DNA of 64,000 nt from Alishewanella agri BL06 (GCF_000272005.1 NZ_AKKU01000003.1:1-64000), one strand, 5' to 3'. Shown: positions 51,918-62,142, counted from the first letter of the stretch. Numbers and translations: made by a program. Notes: generated from the letters alone by a model not told the origin.

Positions 51918-54305
51918 ATGAAATTTAGTGAATCCTGGTTACGGGAATGGGTGAATCCGGCACTGGATAGCACAGCCTTATCTGAACAGTTGTCGATGGC
52001 CGGTCTGGAAGTGGACGGCATGGACAAGGTTGCTGGTGATTTCCACGGTGTGGTAGTGGGCGAAGTCGTCGAGTGTGGTAAGCATCCGGAAGCGGATAAA
52101 CTGCAGGTAACTAAAGTAAATATCGGTGGCGCCGAGCTACTGGATATCGTATGCGGTGCTAGAAACTGCCGTCTTGGTCTTAAAGTGGCTGTTGCTACCG
52201 TTGGTGCCGTGTTACCGGGTAACTTTGAAATTAAACAGGCTAAGTTACGCGGTCAGCCATCGCATGGCATGCTGTGTTCGTTCTCTGAGCTTGGCATGGC
52301 GGATGATTCAGACGGCATTATTGAGTTACCGGCCGATGCGCCAATCGGTCAGGACCTGCGCCAGTATTTAGCGCTGGATGATTTGAGTATCGAAGTAGAC
52401 CTAACGCCAAACCGTGCCGATTGTCTGGGCATTAAGGGGCTGGCGCGGGAAGTCGCAGTACTGAATAAACTGAGCGTCTGTGAGCCGGAAATTAGCGCGG
52501 TGCCAGCCACTATCAGTGACAGCAAAGCCATTCAGTTACTGGCACCGGCGGCCTGCCCACGTTATTTAGGCCGGGTGATCCGTAATGTTAATCTCAGTGC
52601 CGCAAGTCCACTGTGGTTAACCGAAAAACTGCGCCGCTGTGGTGTCCGCAGTATTGATCCGGTAGTGGATGTCACCAACTATGTGCTGCTGGAACTCGGT
52701 CATCCGATGCATGCCTTTGATCTGGCGAAGCTGGACGGTGATATTCAGGTGCGCTTTGCCCACAGCGGTGAAAAACTGACGTTGCTCGATGGCAACGAGG
52801 TCACGCTGCAAGACAATACCTTACTGATTGCTGACCAGCAAAAAGCACTGGCGATGGCCGGTATTTTCGGTGGCTTGCACAGTGGTGTAACGGCGGAAAC
52901 GACGGATATTTTCCTCGAAAGCGCCTTCTTTGCCCCGCAGCTTATTGCTGGTAAAGCACGGCAATATGGTTTGCACACCGATGCGTCACATCGTTATGAG
53001 CGCGGTGTTGATCCTGAGCTGCAACGTACCGCGCTGGAGCGGGCAACGGCGCTGTTACTGCAAATTGTCGGTGGGGAAGCCGGTCCGGTGGTCGAAGCGG
53101 TGGCGCCTGAGCATTTACCACAAAAAGCGCCGATCCTGTTAACGGAAGCTAAGCTTGACCGTATTCTGGGGCATCAGATCGCGAAAACAGAAGTCAGCGA
53201 TATTCTAAGCCGGCTGGGTTTAAAGGTTACTGAAACAGCGGACGGCTGGCAGGTTCTGGTACCGGGCTATCGCTTTGATATCAGTATCGCCGAAGATCTG
53301 ATTGAAGAAGTGGCGCGGGTGTATGGCTATAACAATATTCCGAATGTCGCGCCGGTAGCCGCCCTGAAAATGCGCAGCTTTAAAGAAGCCGCCTTAAGTG
53401 TTGATACCATGCGCCAGCTGCTGGTTGACCGTGGTTATCAGGAAGCCATCACTTATAGCTTTGTCGATCCTAAGGTCCAGCAAAGCCTGTTCCCGGGCGT
53501 GGATGCGCTGGTATTGCCCAACCCGATTTCAGCCGATATGTCGGCGATGCGGCTTAACCTGTGGCCAGGTTTACTGCAGGCTGTGCAATATAACCAAAGC
53601 CGGCAGCAAAACCGTTTACGCTTATTTGAATATGGCCTGAAGTTTATTCCGGATGCGACAGCAGAAGGTGGCGTGCGTCAGGTACCGGTGATTGGCGGTG
53701 TGATTGTTGGTTCACTGGCCAATGAGCACTGGAGTATCGCTGAGCGGCCAGTAGACTTCTTTGATATCAAAGGCGATGTAGAAGCCTTATTGGGCTTACT
53801 GTCAGCCAATGAGCAGGTACGCTTTAGTGCCGCTGAGCACAGTGCACTGCATCCGGGGCAAACCGCGCAAGTGTGGGTCAATGAGCAGGCGGCAGGTTAT
53901 CTGGGGGCCTTACATCCGGAAGCCGAGCGCAAGCTGGGCATTAAAGGCAAAGCCTATCTGTTTGAATTAGAACTGGCTGCACTTGGCGAGCGGCACATAG
54001 TACAGGCGCAGGAGCTGTCGAAGTATCCGGCGAACCGTCGCGATCTGGCGATTGTCGTGAAATCTGATGTGCATTTTGCCGATATTGTTGCTAGTATAAA
54101 AAAAGTTGGCGTAAATCAGTTAGTTGACCTAAAATTGTTTGACGTATACACCGGTCAGGGTGTCGCAGACGGCTTTAAGTCACTGGCGATCGCGCTGACC
54201 TTGCAGGATAAGGCGCGTACCCTTGAGGATAAAGATATCCAACAAGTGGTAAATCAAGTGGTTAGCGTGCTTAAAGATGATTTCGACGCAACGTTGAGGG
54301 ATTAA
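51918..54305 (+). CDS. pheT: Phenylalanine-tRNA ligase beta subunit
   Basis: A 795-residue protein, the E. coli length. Domains in order: N-terminal B1 and tRNA-binding EMAP/OB domain (about 40-150; [18 protein letters not shown]), B3/B4 editing domain (about 200-400; [10 protein letters not shown]), B5 (about 400-475), the catalytic-like B6/B7 core and C-terminal anticodon-binding FDX-ACB domain (about 700-795; [15 protein letters not shown]). It forms the alpha2-beta2 enzyme with PheS. Confidence 0.97.
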   Translation: MKFSESWLREWVNPALDSTALSEQLSMAGLEVDGMDKVAGDFHGVVVGEVVECGKHPEADKLQVTKVNIGGAELLDIVCGARNCRLGLKVAVATVGAVLPGNFEIKQAKLRGQPSHGMLCSFSELGMADDSDGIIELPADAPIGQDLRQYLALDDLSIEVDLTPNRADCLGIKGLAREVAVLNKLSVCEPEISAVPATISDSKAIQLLAPAACPRYLGRVIRNVNLSAASPLWLTEKLRRCGVRSIDPVVDVTNYVLLELGHPMHAFDLAKLDGDIQVRFAHSGEKLTLLDGNEVTLQDNTLLIADQQKALAMAGIFGGLHSGVTAETTDIFLESAFFAPQLIAGKARQYGLHTDASHRYERGVDPELQRTALERATALLLQIVGGEAGPVVEAVAPEHLPQKAPILLTEAKLDRILGHQIAKTEVSDILSRLGLKVTETADGWQVLVPGYRFDISIAEDLIEEVARVYGYNNIPNVAPVAALKMRSFKEAALSVDTMRQLLVDRGYQEAITYSFVDPKVQQSLFPGVDALVLPNPISADMSAMRLNLWPGLLQAVQYNQSRQQNRLRLFEYGLKFIPDATAEGGVRQVPVIGGVIVGSLANEHWSIAERPVDFFDIKGDVEALLGLLSANEQVRFSAAEHSALHPGQTAQVWVNEQAAGYLGALHPEAERKLGIKGKAYLFELELAALGERHIVQAQELSKYPANRRDLAIVVKSDVHFADIVASIKKVGVNQLVDLKLFDVYTGQGVADGFKSLAIALTLQDKARTLEDKDIQQVVNQVVSVLKDDFDATLRD

Positions 54306-54307
54306 AG

Positions 54308-54604
54308 ATGGCGCTTACCAAAGCTGATTTAGCAGAACGTCTGTTTACCAAATTTGGCGTGAGCAAACGCGATGCCAAGCTGATAGTGGAAGCTTTTTTT
54401 GAAGAAATCCGGACGGCACTGGAGTCGGGCGAACAGGTTAAGCTTTCCGGCTTTGGTAATTTCGACCTGCGGGTGAAGAATGAACGACCGGGACGCAATC
54501 CGAAAACCGGTGAAGACATTCCGATCTCGGCCCGCTGCGTGGTGACTTTCCGCCCGGGACAGAAATTAAAGTCGCGGGTTGAGACAGGCACCAGTAAGAA
54601 GTAG
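54308..54604 (+). CDS. ihfA: Integration host factor alpha subunit
   Basis: A 98-residue DNA-bending protein of the HU/IHF family. [41 protein letters not shown] (body and beta-arm with the intercalating Pro in [10 protein letters not shown]) identify the alpha subunit. It starts three bases after the pheT stop. IHF bends DNA at recombination, replication and promoter sites, and could also serve the island's recombinases (inference). Strong terminator follows. Confidence 0.97.
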   Translation: MALTKADLAERLFTKFGVSKRDAKLIVEAFFEEIRTALESGEQVKLSGFGNFDLRVKNERPGRNPKTGEDIPISARCVVTFRPGQKLKSRVETGTSKK

Positions 54605-54623
54605 GGCTTTATCTTCGACAGAG

Positions 54624-54657
54624 ACGGTAGTTAGGTAACTAACTACCGTTTTTTTTT
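54624..54657 (+). terminator. Rho-independent terminator of pheST-ihfA
   Basis: ACGGTAGTTAG (54624-54634) pairs with CTAACTACCGT (54639-54649) around GTAA, followed by nine T's. Confidence 0.95.
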
Positions 54658-54675
54658 GCTTTTTTTTAAGATGAT

Positions 54676-54705
54676 TGATCCGTTTGCACTACGGTGCTGT
54701 AAAGA
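54676..54705 (+). promoter_or_regulatory. Putative ChrR-type ECF sigma (RpoE/EcfG11-like) promoter
   Basis: TGATCC (54676-54681), an 18-base spacer and TAAAGA (54700-54705) come close to the TGATCC-N18-TAAGA consensus that I recall for the singlet-oxygen sigma factor controlled by ChrR. The genes that follow (photolyase, FAD oxidoreductase, DUF1365, cfa) are classic members of that regulon. Confidence 0.6.
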
Positions 54706-54732
54706 AAACAAGTCAGTTATGGGTTAAAGAAT

Positions 54733-55674
54733 ATGGCAGTTAAAATTGGCATCAGTGCCTGTGTGCTGGGCGCGCAAGTGCGCTTTGACGGCGGGCATAA
54801 AGCTTCAACCTTTTGTACGCAGCAGTTAAAGCCCCTGGTGGAGTATGTGCCGGTGTGTCCGGAGCAAGCCATTGGCATGAGTGTGCCGCGACCGCCAATT
54901 CGCCTGCAGTATAATGCTGAGCAGCAGATCCGTTTAGTACAAACCCGCGATAATAGTCTGGATTACACCGAGCAGATGCTGAGCTTCACCGCTAAGCTGC
55001 TGCCGCAGCTGGCAGATTTAAGCGGTTATATTGTTTGCGCCAAGTCACCAAGCTGTGGCATGGAGCGGGTAAAACTTTATGATGCCGAAGGTAATAACCT
55101 GGGGAAACAAGCGGTCGGGCTTTATACCCGGCAGCTGATGCAGCATTATCCCTGGTTACCGGTGGAGGAAGATGGCCGCTTGCTGGATCCGGCGTTAAAG
55201 GAGAATTTTATCGCCCGGGTTTTTGCCTGCTATGACTACCAGCAAAGTATGCGCGATGGCTTTAGTATTGGTAAGTTGGTGGCGTTTCACAGCCGCTATA
55301 AATTCCAGCTGTTGGCGCATAGTCCGCAAGCATACCGGCAGCTGGGGCGTCTGGTCGCTGAAGCCAAGTTATTTCAGCCGCAAGAGTTGCAACTGCGCTA
55401 TCTGACGGAGTTAATGCAGGCGATGCGGCAAATTGCCAGCCGTAAACAACATACCAATGTGCTGCAACATTTACAGGGCTTTTTTAAGAAAGTGCTGGAG
55501 CCAGCCAGCCGTGCTGAATTAAGCGAACTGATTGATCGCTACCGCCGCGGCTTCGTACCACTGTTGGCGCCGGTGACCTTATTACAGCATCATCTGCGGC
55601 GCTATCCAAACCAATACTTACAACAGCAAAGTTACTTTGCCCCTTATCCGGAACAATTAGGATTACGCGCCTGA
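54733..55674 (+). CDS. DUF523-DUF1722 protein (YbgA-like fusion)
   Basis: A 313-residue protein. The N-terminal DUF523 half (about residues 1-150) has conserved cysteines: IGISACVLGAQVRFDG, VPVCPEQAIG and AKSPSCGMERVKLYD. The C-terminal DUF1722 half (about 170-310) matches YbgA (FHSRYKFQLLAHSPQAYRQLG). In E. coli ybgA precedes phr. The biochemical function is unknown; the four cysteines may bind a metal or cluster. The stop overlaps phrB by one base. First gene of the predicted light-stress operon. Confidence 0.9.
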   Translation: MAVKIGISACVLGAQVRFDGGHKASTFCTQQLKPLVEYVPVCPEQAIGMSVPRPPIRLQYNAEQQIRLVQTRDNSLDYTEQMLSFTAKLLPQLADLSGYIVCAKSPSCGMERVKLYDAEGNNLGKQAVGLYTRQLMQHYPWLPVEEDGRLLDPALKENFIARVFACYDYQQSMRDGFSIGKLVAFHSRYKFQLLAHSPQAYRQLGRLVAEAKLFQPQELQLRYLTELMQAMRQIASRKQHTNVLQHLQGFFKKVLEPASRAELSELIDRYRRGFVPLLAPVTLLQHHLRRYPNQYLQQQSYFAPYPEQLGLRA

Positions 55675-57116
55675 TGCAAACACCTGTACATCTGGTCTGG
55701 CTGAGACATGATTTGCGTGTCTATGATAATCAGGCACTCTATACCGCCTGCAGTGCTGCAGCGCATGACAAGGGCATTGTGCTGGCGCTGTTTATCGCCA
55801 CACCACAAAGCTGGAACGCGCATCAGATGGCGCCGCTGCGTCAGGATCTGCTGCGCCGCCGCGTGCAGGCGATGCAAACAGAGCTGGCGGCTTTGAATAT
55901 CCCTCTGCTGGCGGTGGAGGGTAGTGACTATGCCAGCTGCGAGCCATTAATCGCAGCGCTATTGCCACTTGGTGTTAAGGCGCTGTATGCGCAGGTTGAA
56001 TATGAACTGCGCGAGCAGCGCCGCGATCAACAGGTTAGCATCTTATTAGCACAGCAGGGGGTCGCCGCACATTGGTTTGACCGGCTTTGCATTATGCCGC
56101 CCGGCAGTATCCGCACCCAGCAAGGCGAGATCTATAAGGTCTTTACCCCCTTTAAACGTAACTGGTTGCAGCGTTTGGCGTCCGACGGTATTCAGTGTTA
56201 TCCGAAGCCAGCGCTGCAGCCAGAGCACTCACTGCTGCTACCGGCGTTACCGCCAATGCAAGCGCCGGATCAGAGCTCAGGCCATTGGCCGGTTAGCGAA
56301 GCGGAGATCCTGACGCGGATGCGCAATTTTTGTCAGCAGCGGGTCAGCGCTTATCAGCAAGAGCGGGACTTTCCGGCTATTGCCGGTACCTCACAGTTAT
56401 CACCTTATTTAGCCATCGGCGGGGTATCGGCACAGCAGTGTGTCGCCCGGCTGCAACTGGAAGCCAACGAGGCGATGTGGCAGGAGAAAAGCGGCGCGGC
56501 GGTCTGGCTGTCTGAGCTGATTTGGCGCGATTTTTATAAGCATATCCTGGTCGCCTTTCCTCACTTAATTAAACATCGCGCGTTTCAGGCGGAGACCGAT
56601 CTGATCCGATGGCCAAACGAGCAGGCACGCTTTGCTGCCTGGTGTCGCGGTGAAACCGGTTATCCGATCGTGGATGCCGCCATGCGCCAGCTGAATCAAA
56701 CCGGCTGGATGCATAACCGGCTGCGGATGATTACTGCCAGCTTTCTGGTCAAGGATTTACATATTGATTGGCGTTGGGGCGAGCAATATTTTATGTCAAA
56801 GCTGCTCGATGGTGACTTTGCGGCCAATAATGGTGGTTGGCAGTGGGCCGCGTCTACCGGCACGGATGCCGCACCTTATTTCCGGATCTTTAATCCGGTT
56901 ACCCAAAGTGAGCGTTTTGACCCCAACGGTGACTTTATCCGGCAATTTGTGCCAGAGCTCTCGGCGAAAACTGGCAAGGATTTACATTGGCCGCACCGGC
57001 TGGTCACCCCCAAAGGCTACGTAAAGCCAATAGTTGATCATAATGAGGCCCGTAAACAGACGCTGGCGCTGTTTGCAGCAGTAAAAGGTAAGGCGGCGGA
57101 GGCAGTCGATGCTTGA
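55674..57116 (+). CDS. phrB: Deoxyribodipyrimidine photolyase
   Basis: A 480-residue class I CPD photolyase (E. coli 472). The N-terminal antenna domain begins VHLVWLRHDLRVYDNQAL; the C-terminal FAD domain holds TGYPIVDAAMRQLNQTGWMHNR and WQWAASTGTDAAPYFRIFNP, with the tryptophan chain for FAD reduction. It repairs UV dimers with blue light. Coupled to the genes on both sides (1-base and 8-base overlaps). Confidence 0.96.
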   Translation: MQTPVHLVWLRHDLRVYDNQALYTACSAAAHDKGIVLALFIATPQSWNAHQMAPLRQDLLRRRVQAMQTELAALNIPLLAVEGSDYASCEPLIAALLPLGVKALYAQVEYELREQRRDQQVSILLAQQGVAAHWFDRLCIMPPGSIRTQQGEIYKVFTPFKRNWLQRLASDGIQCYPKPALQPEHSLLLPALPPMQAPDQSSGHWPVSEAEILTRMRNFCQQRVSAYQQERDFPAIAGTSQLSPYLAIGGVSAQQCVARLQLEANEAMWQEKSGAAVWLSELIWRDFYKHILVAFPHLIKHRAFQAETDLIRWPNEQARFAAWCRGETGYPIVDAAMRQLNQTGWMHNRLRMITASFLVKDLHIDWRWGEQYFMSKLLDGDFAANNGGWQWAASTGTDAAPYFRIFNPVTQSERFDPNGDFIRQFVPELSAKTGKDLHWPHRLVTPKGYVKPIVDHNEARKQTLALFAAVKGKAAEAVDA

Positions 57117-57540
57117 CCCTAAACTACAAGCGTTTTTAGATTTTTATAACAGTCTGTCTGCGAATGGTCTGGATGCCATCGCTGACTATTATGTGGAACA
57201 GGTACAGTTTATTGATCCGGTGCATGAAATTAATAGCCGCTCTGCGTTACAACACTATCTGGCTCATGGTTATCAGCGCTTAAATTATGCTCGCTTTACG
57301 CCGGTAAGCGGCCTGTGTCAGGGCGAGCGGGGCTTTCTAAGCTGGCAGATGCGCTTTAGTCACCCGGCCTTTGCCAAGGGTGAGGAAATTCTGGTGCACG
57401 GTAGCACCGAGCTGGCCTGGCAGGATGGGCGGATTTGTTATCACCGCGATTACTATGATCTGACCGAAATGGTCTATCAGCATATTCCGCTGTTGGGCTG
57501 GTTAACCCGGCAGGTTAAACAAAAAATCGCTGCGAGCTAA
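57109..57540 (+). CDS. NTF2-like (SnoaL-type) small protein
   Basis: A 143-residue alpha+beta cone protein: LQAFLDFYNSL, LDAIADYYVEQVQFIDPVHEI, then strands ending RDYYDLTEMVYQHIPLLG. Homologues lie between photolyase and FAD-oxidoreductase genes in many ChrR-sigma regulon operons. Its substrate is unknown; the fold can hold a ligand or catalyse isomerisation. The start overlaps phrB by eight bases. Confidence 0.85.
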   Translation: MLDPKLQAFLDFYNSLSANGLDAIADYYVEQVQFIDPVHEINSRSALQHYLAHGYQRLNYARFTPVSGLCQGERGFLSWQMRFSHPAFAKGEEILVHGSTELAWQDGRICYHRDYYDLTEMVYQHIPLLGWLTRQVKQKIAAS

Positions 57541-57593
57541 TAGTCGCAGCTTATGTCGCTTAATTTGATGATAAGTATTTCATAAGGGATCTT

Positions 57594-58847
57594 ATGCGTA
57601 TAGCAGTAATAGGTGGCGGTATCGCCGGTATGCTCAGCTGGTATTTACTGAAGCAAAAATACCAGGTGACCTTGCTGGAAGCCAATGATTATCTGGGTGG
57701 CCATACCGCGACCAAGCTGGTGGAATACCAGGGTAAAACCTATCCTATCGATACCGGTTTTATTGTGTTTAATAACTGGACCTATCCGGTGTTTAATAAG
57801 TTTATTGCCGAACTCGGTGTGGCATCGCTGCCTACTGAGATGAGCTTTTCCGTTAAAAATACCCAACATAATCTGGAATATAACGGCAACAACTTCGCCT
57901 CGTTGTTTGCGCAGAAGCGAAATATCCTGCGACCTTCGTTCTGGAAAATGCTGCTGGAGATTGTGCGCTTTAACAAGCTTGGTAAGCAGTTGGTTGCTGA
58001 AGATCATGCGGATCTGGATTTGGATCTCGGTACCTTTCTGGATAAACATGGCTTTGGTAAAGGTATTCGCGATAACTATTTAATGCCGATGGGCGCGGCG
58101 ATTTGGTCGGCCGGTTTGACCGAAATGCCAAAATTTCCGGTGCGCTTTTTCCTGCGCTTCTTCAACAATCATGGTCTGCTGAATGTCAATGAGCGGCCAC
58201 AGTGGGCGGTGATTAAAGGCGGCTCTAAAAGCTATGTTGACGCACTGTTGGCAAAGGCGGGCACTGATAGCATTCGCTTAAATCAGCAGATCAGCGGTGT
58301 GCGCCGTGACGAGACGGGTGTGACCATTCAATTTGCGGACGGTCATACCGAGCAGTATGACAAAATCGTGTTTGCTTGCCATAGCGATCAGGCATTAAAG
58401 CTGTTGCAGGATCCGAGTAACGAGGAGCAGCAAATTCTCGGCGGTATTGCCTATCAGGAAAATGAGGTGGTGTTGCATACCGACACCTCTTTGTTGCCGG
58501 TGCGTAAAGCCGCCTGGGCCTCATGGAACTATAATCTGGACAGCCAGCATAGCGATCGCGCTACCCTGACTTACAATATGAATATTCTGCAGCGTTTGCA
58601 GGCACCTGTCACCTTTTGTGTTACGCTGAATAATACCCAACGTATTGCTAAGGATAAGATTTTGGGGATCTATCACTATGCCCACCCGGTGTATAACCAT
58701 ATGACCCTGGCTTGTCAGCAGCAACGCAGCCAAATTAACGGTAAGCGGCATAGCTACTTCTGTGGTGCCTACTGGTATAACGGCTTTCATGAAGATGGCG
58801 CCCGTAGCGCAGTTGACGTTGCGGCCCTGTTGGGAGTGGACTATTGA
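57594..58847 (+). CDS. FAD-dependent amine-oxidase-type oxidoreductase
   Basis: A 417-residue flavoprotein. The dinucleotide fold is at the very N-terminus: AVIGGGIAGMLSWYLL (residues 4-19) with LLEANDYLGGHTAT (about 27-40). The group is the predicted NAD/FAD-binding proteins that always travel with DUF1365 and cyclopropane fatty-acid synthase genes. It probably modifies membrane lipid acyl chains under photo-oxidative stress; the reaction is not established here. It overlaps the DUF1365 gene by one base. Confidence 0.9.
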   Translation: MRIAVIGGGIAGMLSWYLLKQKYQVTLLEANDYLGGHTATKLVEYQGKTYPIDTGFIVFNNWTYPVFNKFIAELGVASLPTEMSFSVKNTQHNLEYNGNNFASLFAQKRNILRPSFWKMLLEIVRFNKLGKQLVAEDHADLDLDLGTFLDKHGFGKGIRDNYLMPMGAAIWSAGLTEMPKFPVRFFLRFFNNHGLLNVNERPQWAVIKGGSKSYVDALLAKAGTDSIRLNQQISGVRRDETGVTIQFADGHTEQYDKIVFACHSDQALKLLQDPSNEEQQILGGIAYQENEVVLHTDTSLLPVRKAAWASWNYNLDSQHSDRATLTYNMNILQRLQAPVTFCVTLNNTQRIAKDKILGIYHYAHPVYNHMTLACQQQRSQINGKRHSYFCGAYWYNGFHEDGARSAVDVAALLGVDY

Positions 58848-59596
58848 TGCAGCCCGGTCACGCAGTCTATTGTGGCCGGGTCGGTCATAAACGCTTTTTG
58901 CCAAAGCAGCATGGTTTTGATTATCCCTATGCTGCTTACTGGCTGGACTGCAGCCAACTGACCCCTGCCAGCTTAACCGCGGTGGGGATTCAGGCTGAAC
59001 GTTTTGGCGCTATTAGTTTTCGCCGTGCCGATTATCTGGCGGGTGATGCTGATTTAGCGCAGGCGGTACGCGATAAGGTACAGCTGCTGGGTGGTATTGA
59101 GCCAATCGCCAAGGTGTTTTTACTGTCACCACTGGCCAGTTGGGGGCTTTATTTTAGCCCGCTGACTCTGTACTACTGCTATAACGACAGTGGTGAGTTG
59201 CGTTATTTGCTCTGTGAAGTTACCAATACGCCGTGGAATGAGCGGCACTATTATCTGCAGACGCTAAGTAGCGAACAGCAGCAGTATCAGCATCAAAAAG
59301 CCTTTCATGTCTCGCCCTTTAATCCGCTGGATATGGAATATCGCTGGCAAATTGAGGCGCCTACCGAGCAGTTGTTTTGCAGTATTACCAATTTAAAGCA
59401 GCAGCAGGCGGTATTTAGCGCCTGGTTTAAATTACAGCGTTTTGCGCTGACCCAAGCTGTACGCCGGCGCATCCTGATCCGGCAGCCGTGGCAAAGCGTA
59501 CAGATTATGAGTCGTATCTACTGGCAGGCATTGAAGCTTTTGATAAAACGCGTTCCGGTGTATGCCCACCCTAAATCCCGAGGTTCTGAGTCATGA
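58847..59596 (+). CDS. DUF1365 protein
   Basis: A 249-residue protein of DUF1365: begins HAVYCGRVGHKRFLPKQHGFDY, then LSPLASWGLYFSPLTLYYCYN and EVTNTPWNERHYY, KAFHVSPFNPLDMEYRW. The function is unknown but it is nearly always placed between an FAD oxidoreductase and a cfa-like methyltransferase. ATG 58847 overlaps the preceding stop. A C-terminal helix is basic and may contact the membrane. Confidence 0.9.
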   Translation: MQPGHAVYCGRVGHKRFLPKQHGFDYPYAAYWLDCSQLTPASLTAVGIQAERFGAISFRRADYLAGDADLAQAVRDKVQLLGGIEPIAKVFLLSPLASWGLYFSPLTLYYCYNDSGELRYLLCEVTNTPWNERHYYLQTLSSEQQQYQHQKAFHVSPFNPLDMEYRWQIEAPTEQLFCSITNLKQQQAVFSAWFKLQRFALTQAVRRRILIRQPWQSVQIMSRIYWQALKLLIKRVPVYAHPKSRGSES

Positions 59597-60837
59597 GTTT
59601 ATCGCTAAGCGAAAAAGCGGTGTTTGATAATTTAGGCTGGTTTGACCGGCTGTGTCGCAAATTTACCCTGAATTTTTTAAGTCAGCTCCGCCATGGCAGC
59701 ATTACCGTGATAGAAGCCGGTGAAGCACAGCAGTTTGGTGATGCTGATGCCGAACTAAAAACCAGTATTACGGTCACCGATCCGGCTTTTTATCAAAAGC
59801 TGGTGCTTGCTGGTTCAGTGGGTGGGGGCGAGGCCTATATTCACGGTTTTTGGCGCTGCGATAACCTAACTGCACTGGTGCAGATCTTTGCTCGTAACCT
59901 TGATGTTCTGGATAAGATGGATTCCACCTGGGCGCGCTTAAGCCGGCCAATGCTTAAGCTGCTGAATTTCCGTAACCGCAACACGATTTCACAGTCCAGA
60001 CGCAATATTGCTGCCCATTATGATCTGGGTAATGCCATGTATCAGCTGTTTCTGGATCCGAGCATGATGTATTCTAGCGCGGTCTATCCAACGGCAGACA
60101 GTACACTAGAGCAGGCACAACAGCATAAGTTACAGCAGATCTGTGAACGTTTGCAGTTAAAAGCCTCTGATCACCTGCTTGAAATTGGTACCGGTTGGGG
60201 CAGTATGGCGATCTATGCCGCCCAGCACTATGGTTGTAAAGTCACCACCACCACCATTTCACAGCAACAATATGATTATACTAAGGCGCGGATAGCTGAG
60301 GTTGGCCTGCAGGATAAAATCACCTTACTATTTGAAGATTATCGTTTACTAACCGGTACCTACGATAAGTTAGTCTCCATTGAAATGATCGAAGCCGTCG
60401 GCGATGATTTCCTGGATAACTACTTTGAAAAGTGTAGCAGCCTGTTAAAGCCAGACGGCATTATGGTGCTGCAAGCGATTACGATGGTCGATCACCGTTA
60501 TCAACAGTATGTGCGTGAGGTCGACTTTATTAAACGCTATATTTTTCCGGGCGGTTGTTTACCCTCAATTAGCCGGATGGCCAGTGCTGTAGCCAATAAA
60601 ACCGATCTGGTGATCCGTCAGGTACAGGATATTGGTTTTGATTACGCCAGAACCTTAAAAGACTGGTGTGATAATTTTATGGCACAGCGTGATGCGGTAC
60701 ATCAGCTGGGTTATGACGATAACTTTATCCGGCTGTGGCACTTTTATCTGTGTTACTGCGAGGGCGGCTTTCGCGAGCGCGCCACCAGTGCGGTGCATTT
60801 AGTGCTCAGTAAGCCACAGAACCGCAGTGTGTTTTAA
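59593..60837 (+). CDS. cfa: Cyclopropane-fatty-acid synthase-like SAM methyltransferase
   Basis: A 414-residue enzyme (E. coli Cfa 382). The SAM-binding motif LLEIGTGWGSMAIYAAQHYG lies at about residues 199-218, and later motifs IEMIEAVG, FIKRYIFPGGCLPS and the C-terminal ERATSAVHLVLSKP are typical of the family. It methylates double bonds of membrane phospholipid acyl chains. In this operon the product may be a modified fatty acid other than a plain cyclopropane. It overlaps the DUF1365 gene by four bases. Confidence 0.93.
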   Translation: MSLSLSEKAVFDNLGWFDRLCRKFTLNFLSQLRHGSITVIEAGEAQQFGDADAELKTSITVTDPAFYQKLVLAGSVGGGEAYIHGFWRCDNLTALVQIFARNLDVLDKMDSTWARLSRPMLKLLNFRNRNTISQSRRNIAAHYDLGNAMYQLFLDPSMMYSSAVYPTADSTLEQAQQHKLQQICERLQLKASDHLLEIGTGWGSMAIYAAQHYGCKVTTTTISQQQYDYTKARIAEVGLQDKITLLFEDYRLLTGTYDKLVSIEMIEAVGDDFLDNYFEKCSSLLKPDGIMVLQAITMVDHRYQQYVREVDFIKRYIFPGGCLPSISRMASAVANKTDLVIRQVQDIGFDYARTLKDWCDNFMAQRDAVHQLGYDDNFIRLWHFYLCYCEGGFRERATSAVHLVLSKPQNRSVF

Positions 60838-60850
60838 CCCACTGTAAAAA

Positions 60851-60885
60851 AACAACAACGCCGGCATTTTGCCGGCGTTGTTGTT
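60851..60885. terminator. Bidirectional terminator, 15-bp perfect stem
   Basis: AACAACAACGCCGGC (60851-60865) pairs with GCCGGCGTTGTTGTT (60871-60885) around ATTTT. It lies between the convergent cfa and cvfB-like genes. Confidence 0.9.
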
Positions 60886-60897
60886 TGCAGCATACCG

Positions 60898-61749
60898 TCA
60901 GGCGTCAGCAGCCGGTTGTTCCGGCACTAATAGCAAACCTTGCTCAGTGATCACAATTTTGCGCTCTTTATATAAGGTACCGATGGCCTGTTTGAAGGCT
61001 TTCTTGCTGGCACCAAACTGCTGATAAATCAGCTCCGGCGCGCTTTTATCGGTTAATGCCAGTTTACCGCCGTTAGCTCTTAACTGCTTTAAGATCTGGT
61101 TACCCAGCACGTTAGCTTGCTCAAAGGTTGCTTTGTTCAGCCGTAAGTCGAGCTTACCATCATCACGGACTTTCACTACGTAAGCGGTCAGCTTGTCACC
61201 GCGACGCAGCGGCTTAAACACTTCATTTTTATATAACACGCCAAAATGCTGATGATTGACGACGGCTTTATAACCGAGATCGGTCTGCTCACTGACAATC
61301 ACCTCCACCTTATCCCCCTCTTTATAGGGCGCCGCGGTTTTATGCAGATGGCGATCCAGCTTGGTTGAGGCGACAATCCGGTTACTGACATCAACATAAC
61401 AATACACCAGATAGTGCTGGCCGACTTTTAGTGGAATTTGCTGTTCACTAAAGGGCACTAACAAATCTTTTTTCAGGCCCCAATCTAAAAAAGCACCGAC
61501 TTTAGTGCTGGCGACGACCGGTAAATAGGCAACCTGGCCCACCATCACTTTCGGACGCTCGGTAGTGGCGATTAATTGATCTTCGGAGTCGAGATACAGA
61601 AACACGCTCAGTTGCTGACCTGGCTGTAAACCCGCAGGTGCGACATTGTTGGGCAGTAAAATTTCGCCCCAGCTTTCGCCATCCAAATAAAAACCGAACT
61701 TAACCTGTTTCTTTACGGTTAGGGTATTAAGGGTACCCAGTGACATCAT
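60898..61749 (-). CDS. S1-type RNA-binding protein, CvfB/YitL family
   Basis: A 283-residue protein with consecutive S1-like OB domains (about residues 5-65, 68-130, 140-210: VGAFLDWGLKKDLLVPFSEQ is the clearest S1 motif) and a C-terminal winged helix (about 220-280). CvfB homologues bind RNA and affect virulence gene expression in Staphylococcus; the role in Gammaproteobacteria is unknown. Start may be Met1 or Met2. Alone in its transcription unit. Confidence 0.88.
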   Translation of the reverse strand: MMSLGTLNTLTVKKQVKFGFYLDGESWGEILLPNNVAPAGLQPGQQLSVFLYLDSEDQLIATTERPKVMVGQVAYLPVVASTKVGAFLDWGLKKDLLVPFSEQQIPLKVGQHYLVYCYVDVSNRIVASTKLDRHLHKTAAPYKEGDKVEVIVSEQTDLGYKAVVNHQHFGVLYKNEVFKPLRRGDKLTAYVVKVRDDGKLDLRLNKATFEQANVLGNQILKQLRANGGKLALTDKSAPELIYQQFGASKKAFKQAIGTLYKERKIVITEQGLLLVPEQPAADA

Positions 61750-61832
61750 CGCTATTTTTGCCTTATTACAATCAAATAGCGGCTAGTATAGCGGTTTTAA
61801 CGCTTTGCTGCTGCATAATCGCAGCAGCAGGG

Positions 61833-62051
61833 CTATAACTTGATAAAACCTTTAGTCAATAACGGCGTAGCGGGTGCTTTTTTTCGATCAAACTTCTGCC
61901 AGATTTTCTCGTGAAAGAAGTAGCCCACGGTGTTAACGGCCGGCTCGATAATGGCCACCAGACCGCCTAACACCAAATCACCGGTGATCAGGTAAGTTAC
62001 ACCAAAGGCAATACTAAAATGCATAATGGCAAAGGTAATGGTTTTAATCAT
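61833..62051 (-). CDS. DUF2061 small membrane protein
   Basis: A 72-residue protein with two transmembrane helices (about residues 5-25 and 28-48), including FAIMHFSIAFGVTYLITGD and the conserved EPAVNTVGYFFHEKIW that identifies DUF2061. The function is unknown. ATG 62051 follows a GGGAGACCCGTT region (GGGAG 9 bases upstream). Confidence 0.9.
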   Translation of the reverse strand: MIKTITFAIMHFSIAFGVTYLITGDLVLGGLVAIIEPAVNTVGYFFHEKIWQKFDRKKAPATPLLTKGFIKL

Positions 62052-62142
62052 AACGGGTCTCCCGAATCATCTGCTTAAGTAAATGATAGCGGTTCTCATT
62101 ATTAATTAAAGTGAATAAATAAAATTGCGTTAATCATAAAAT

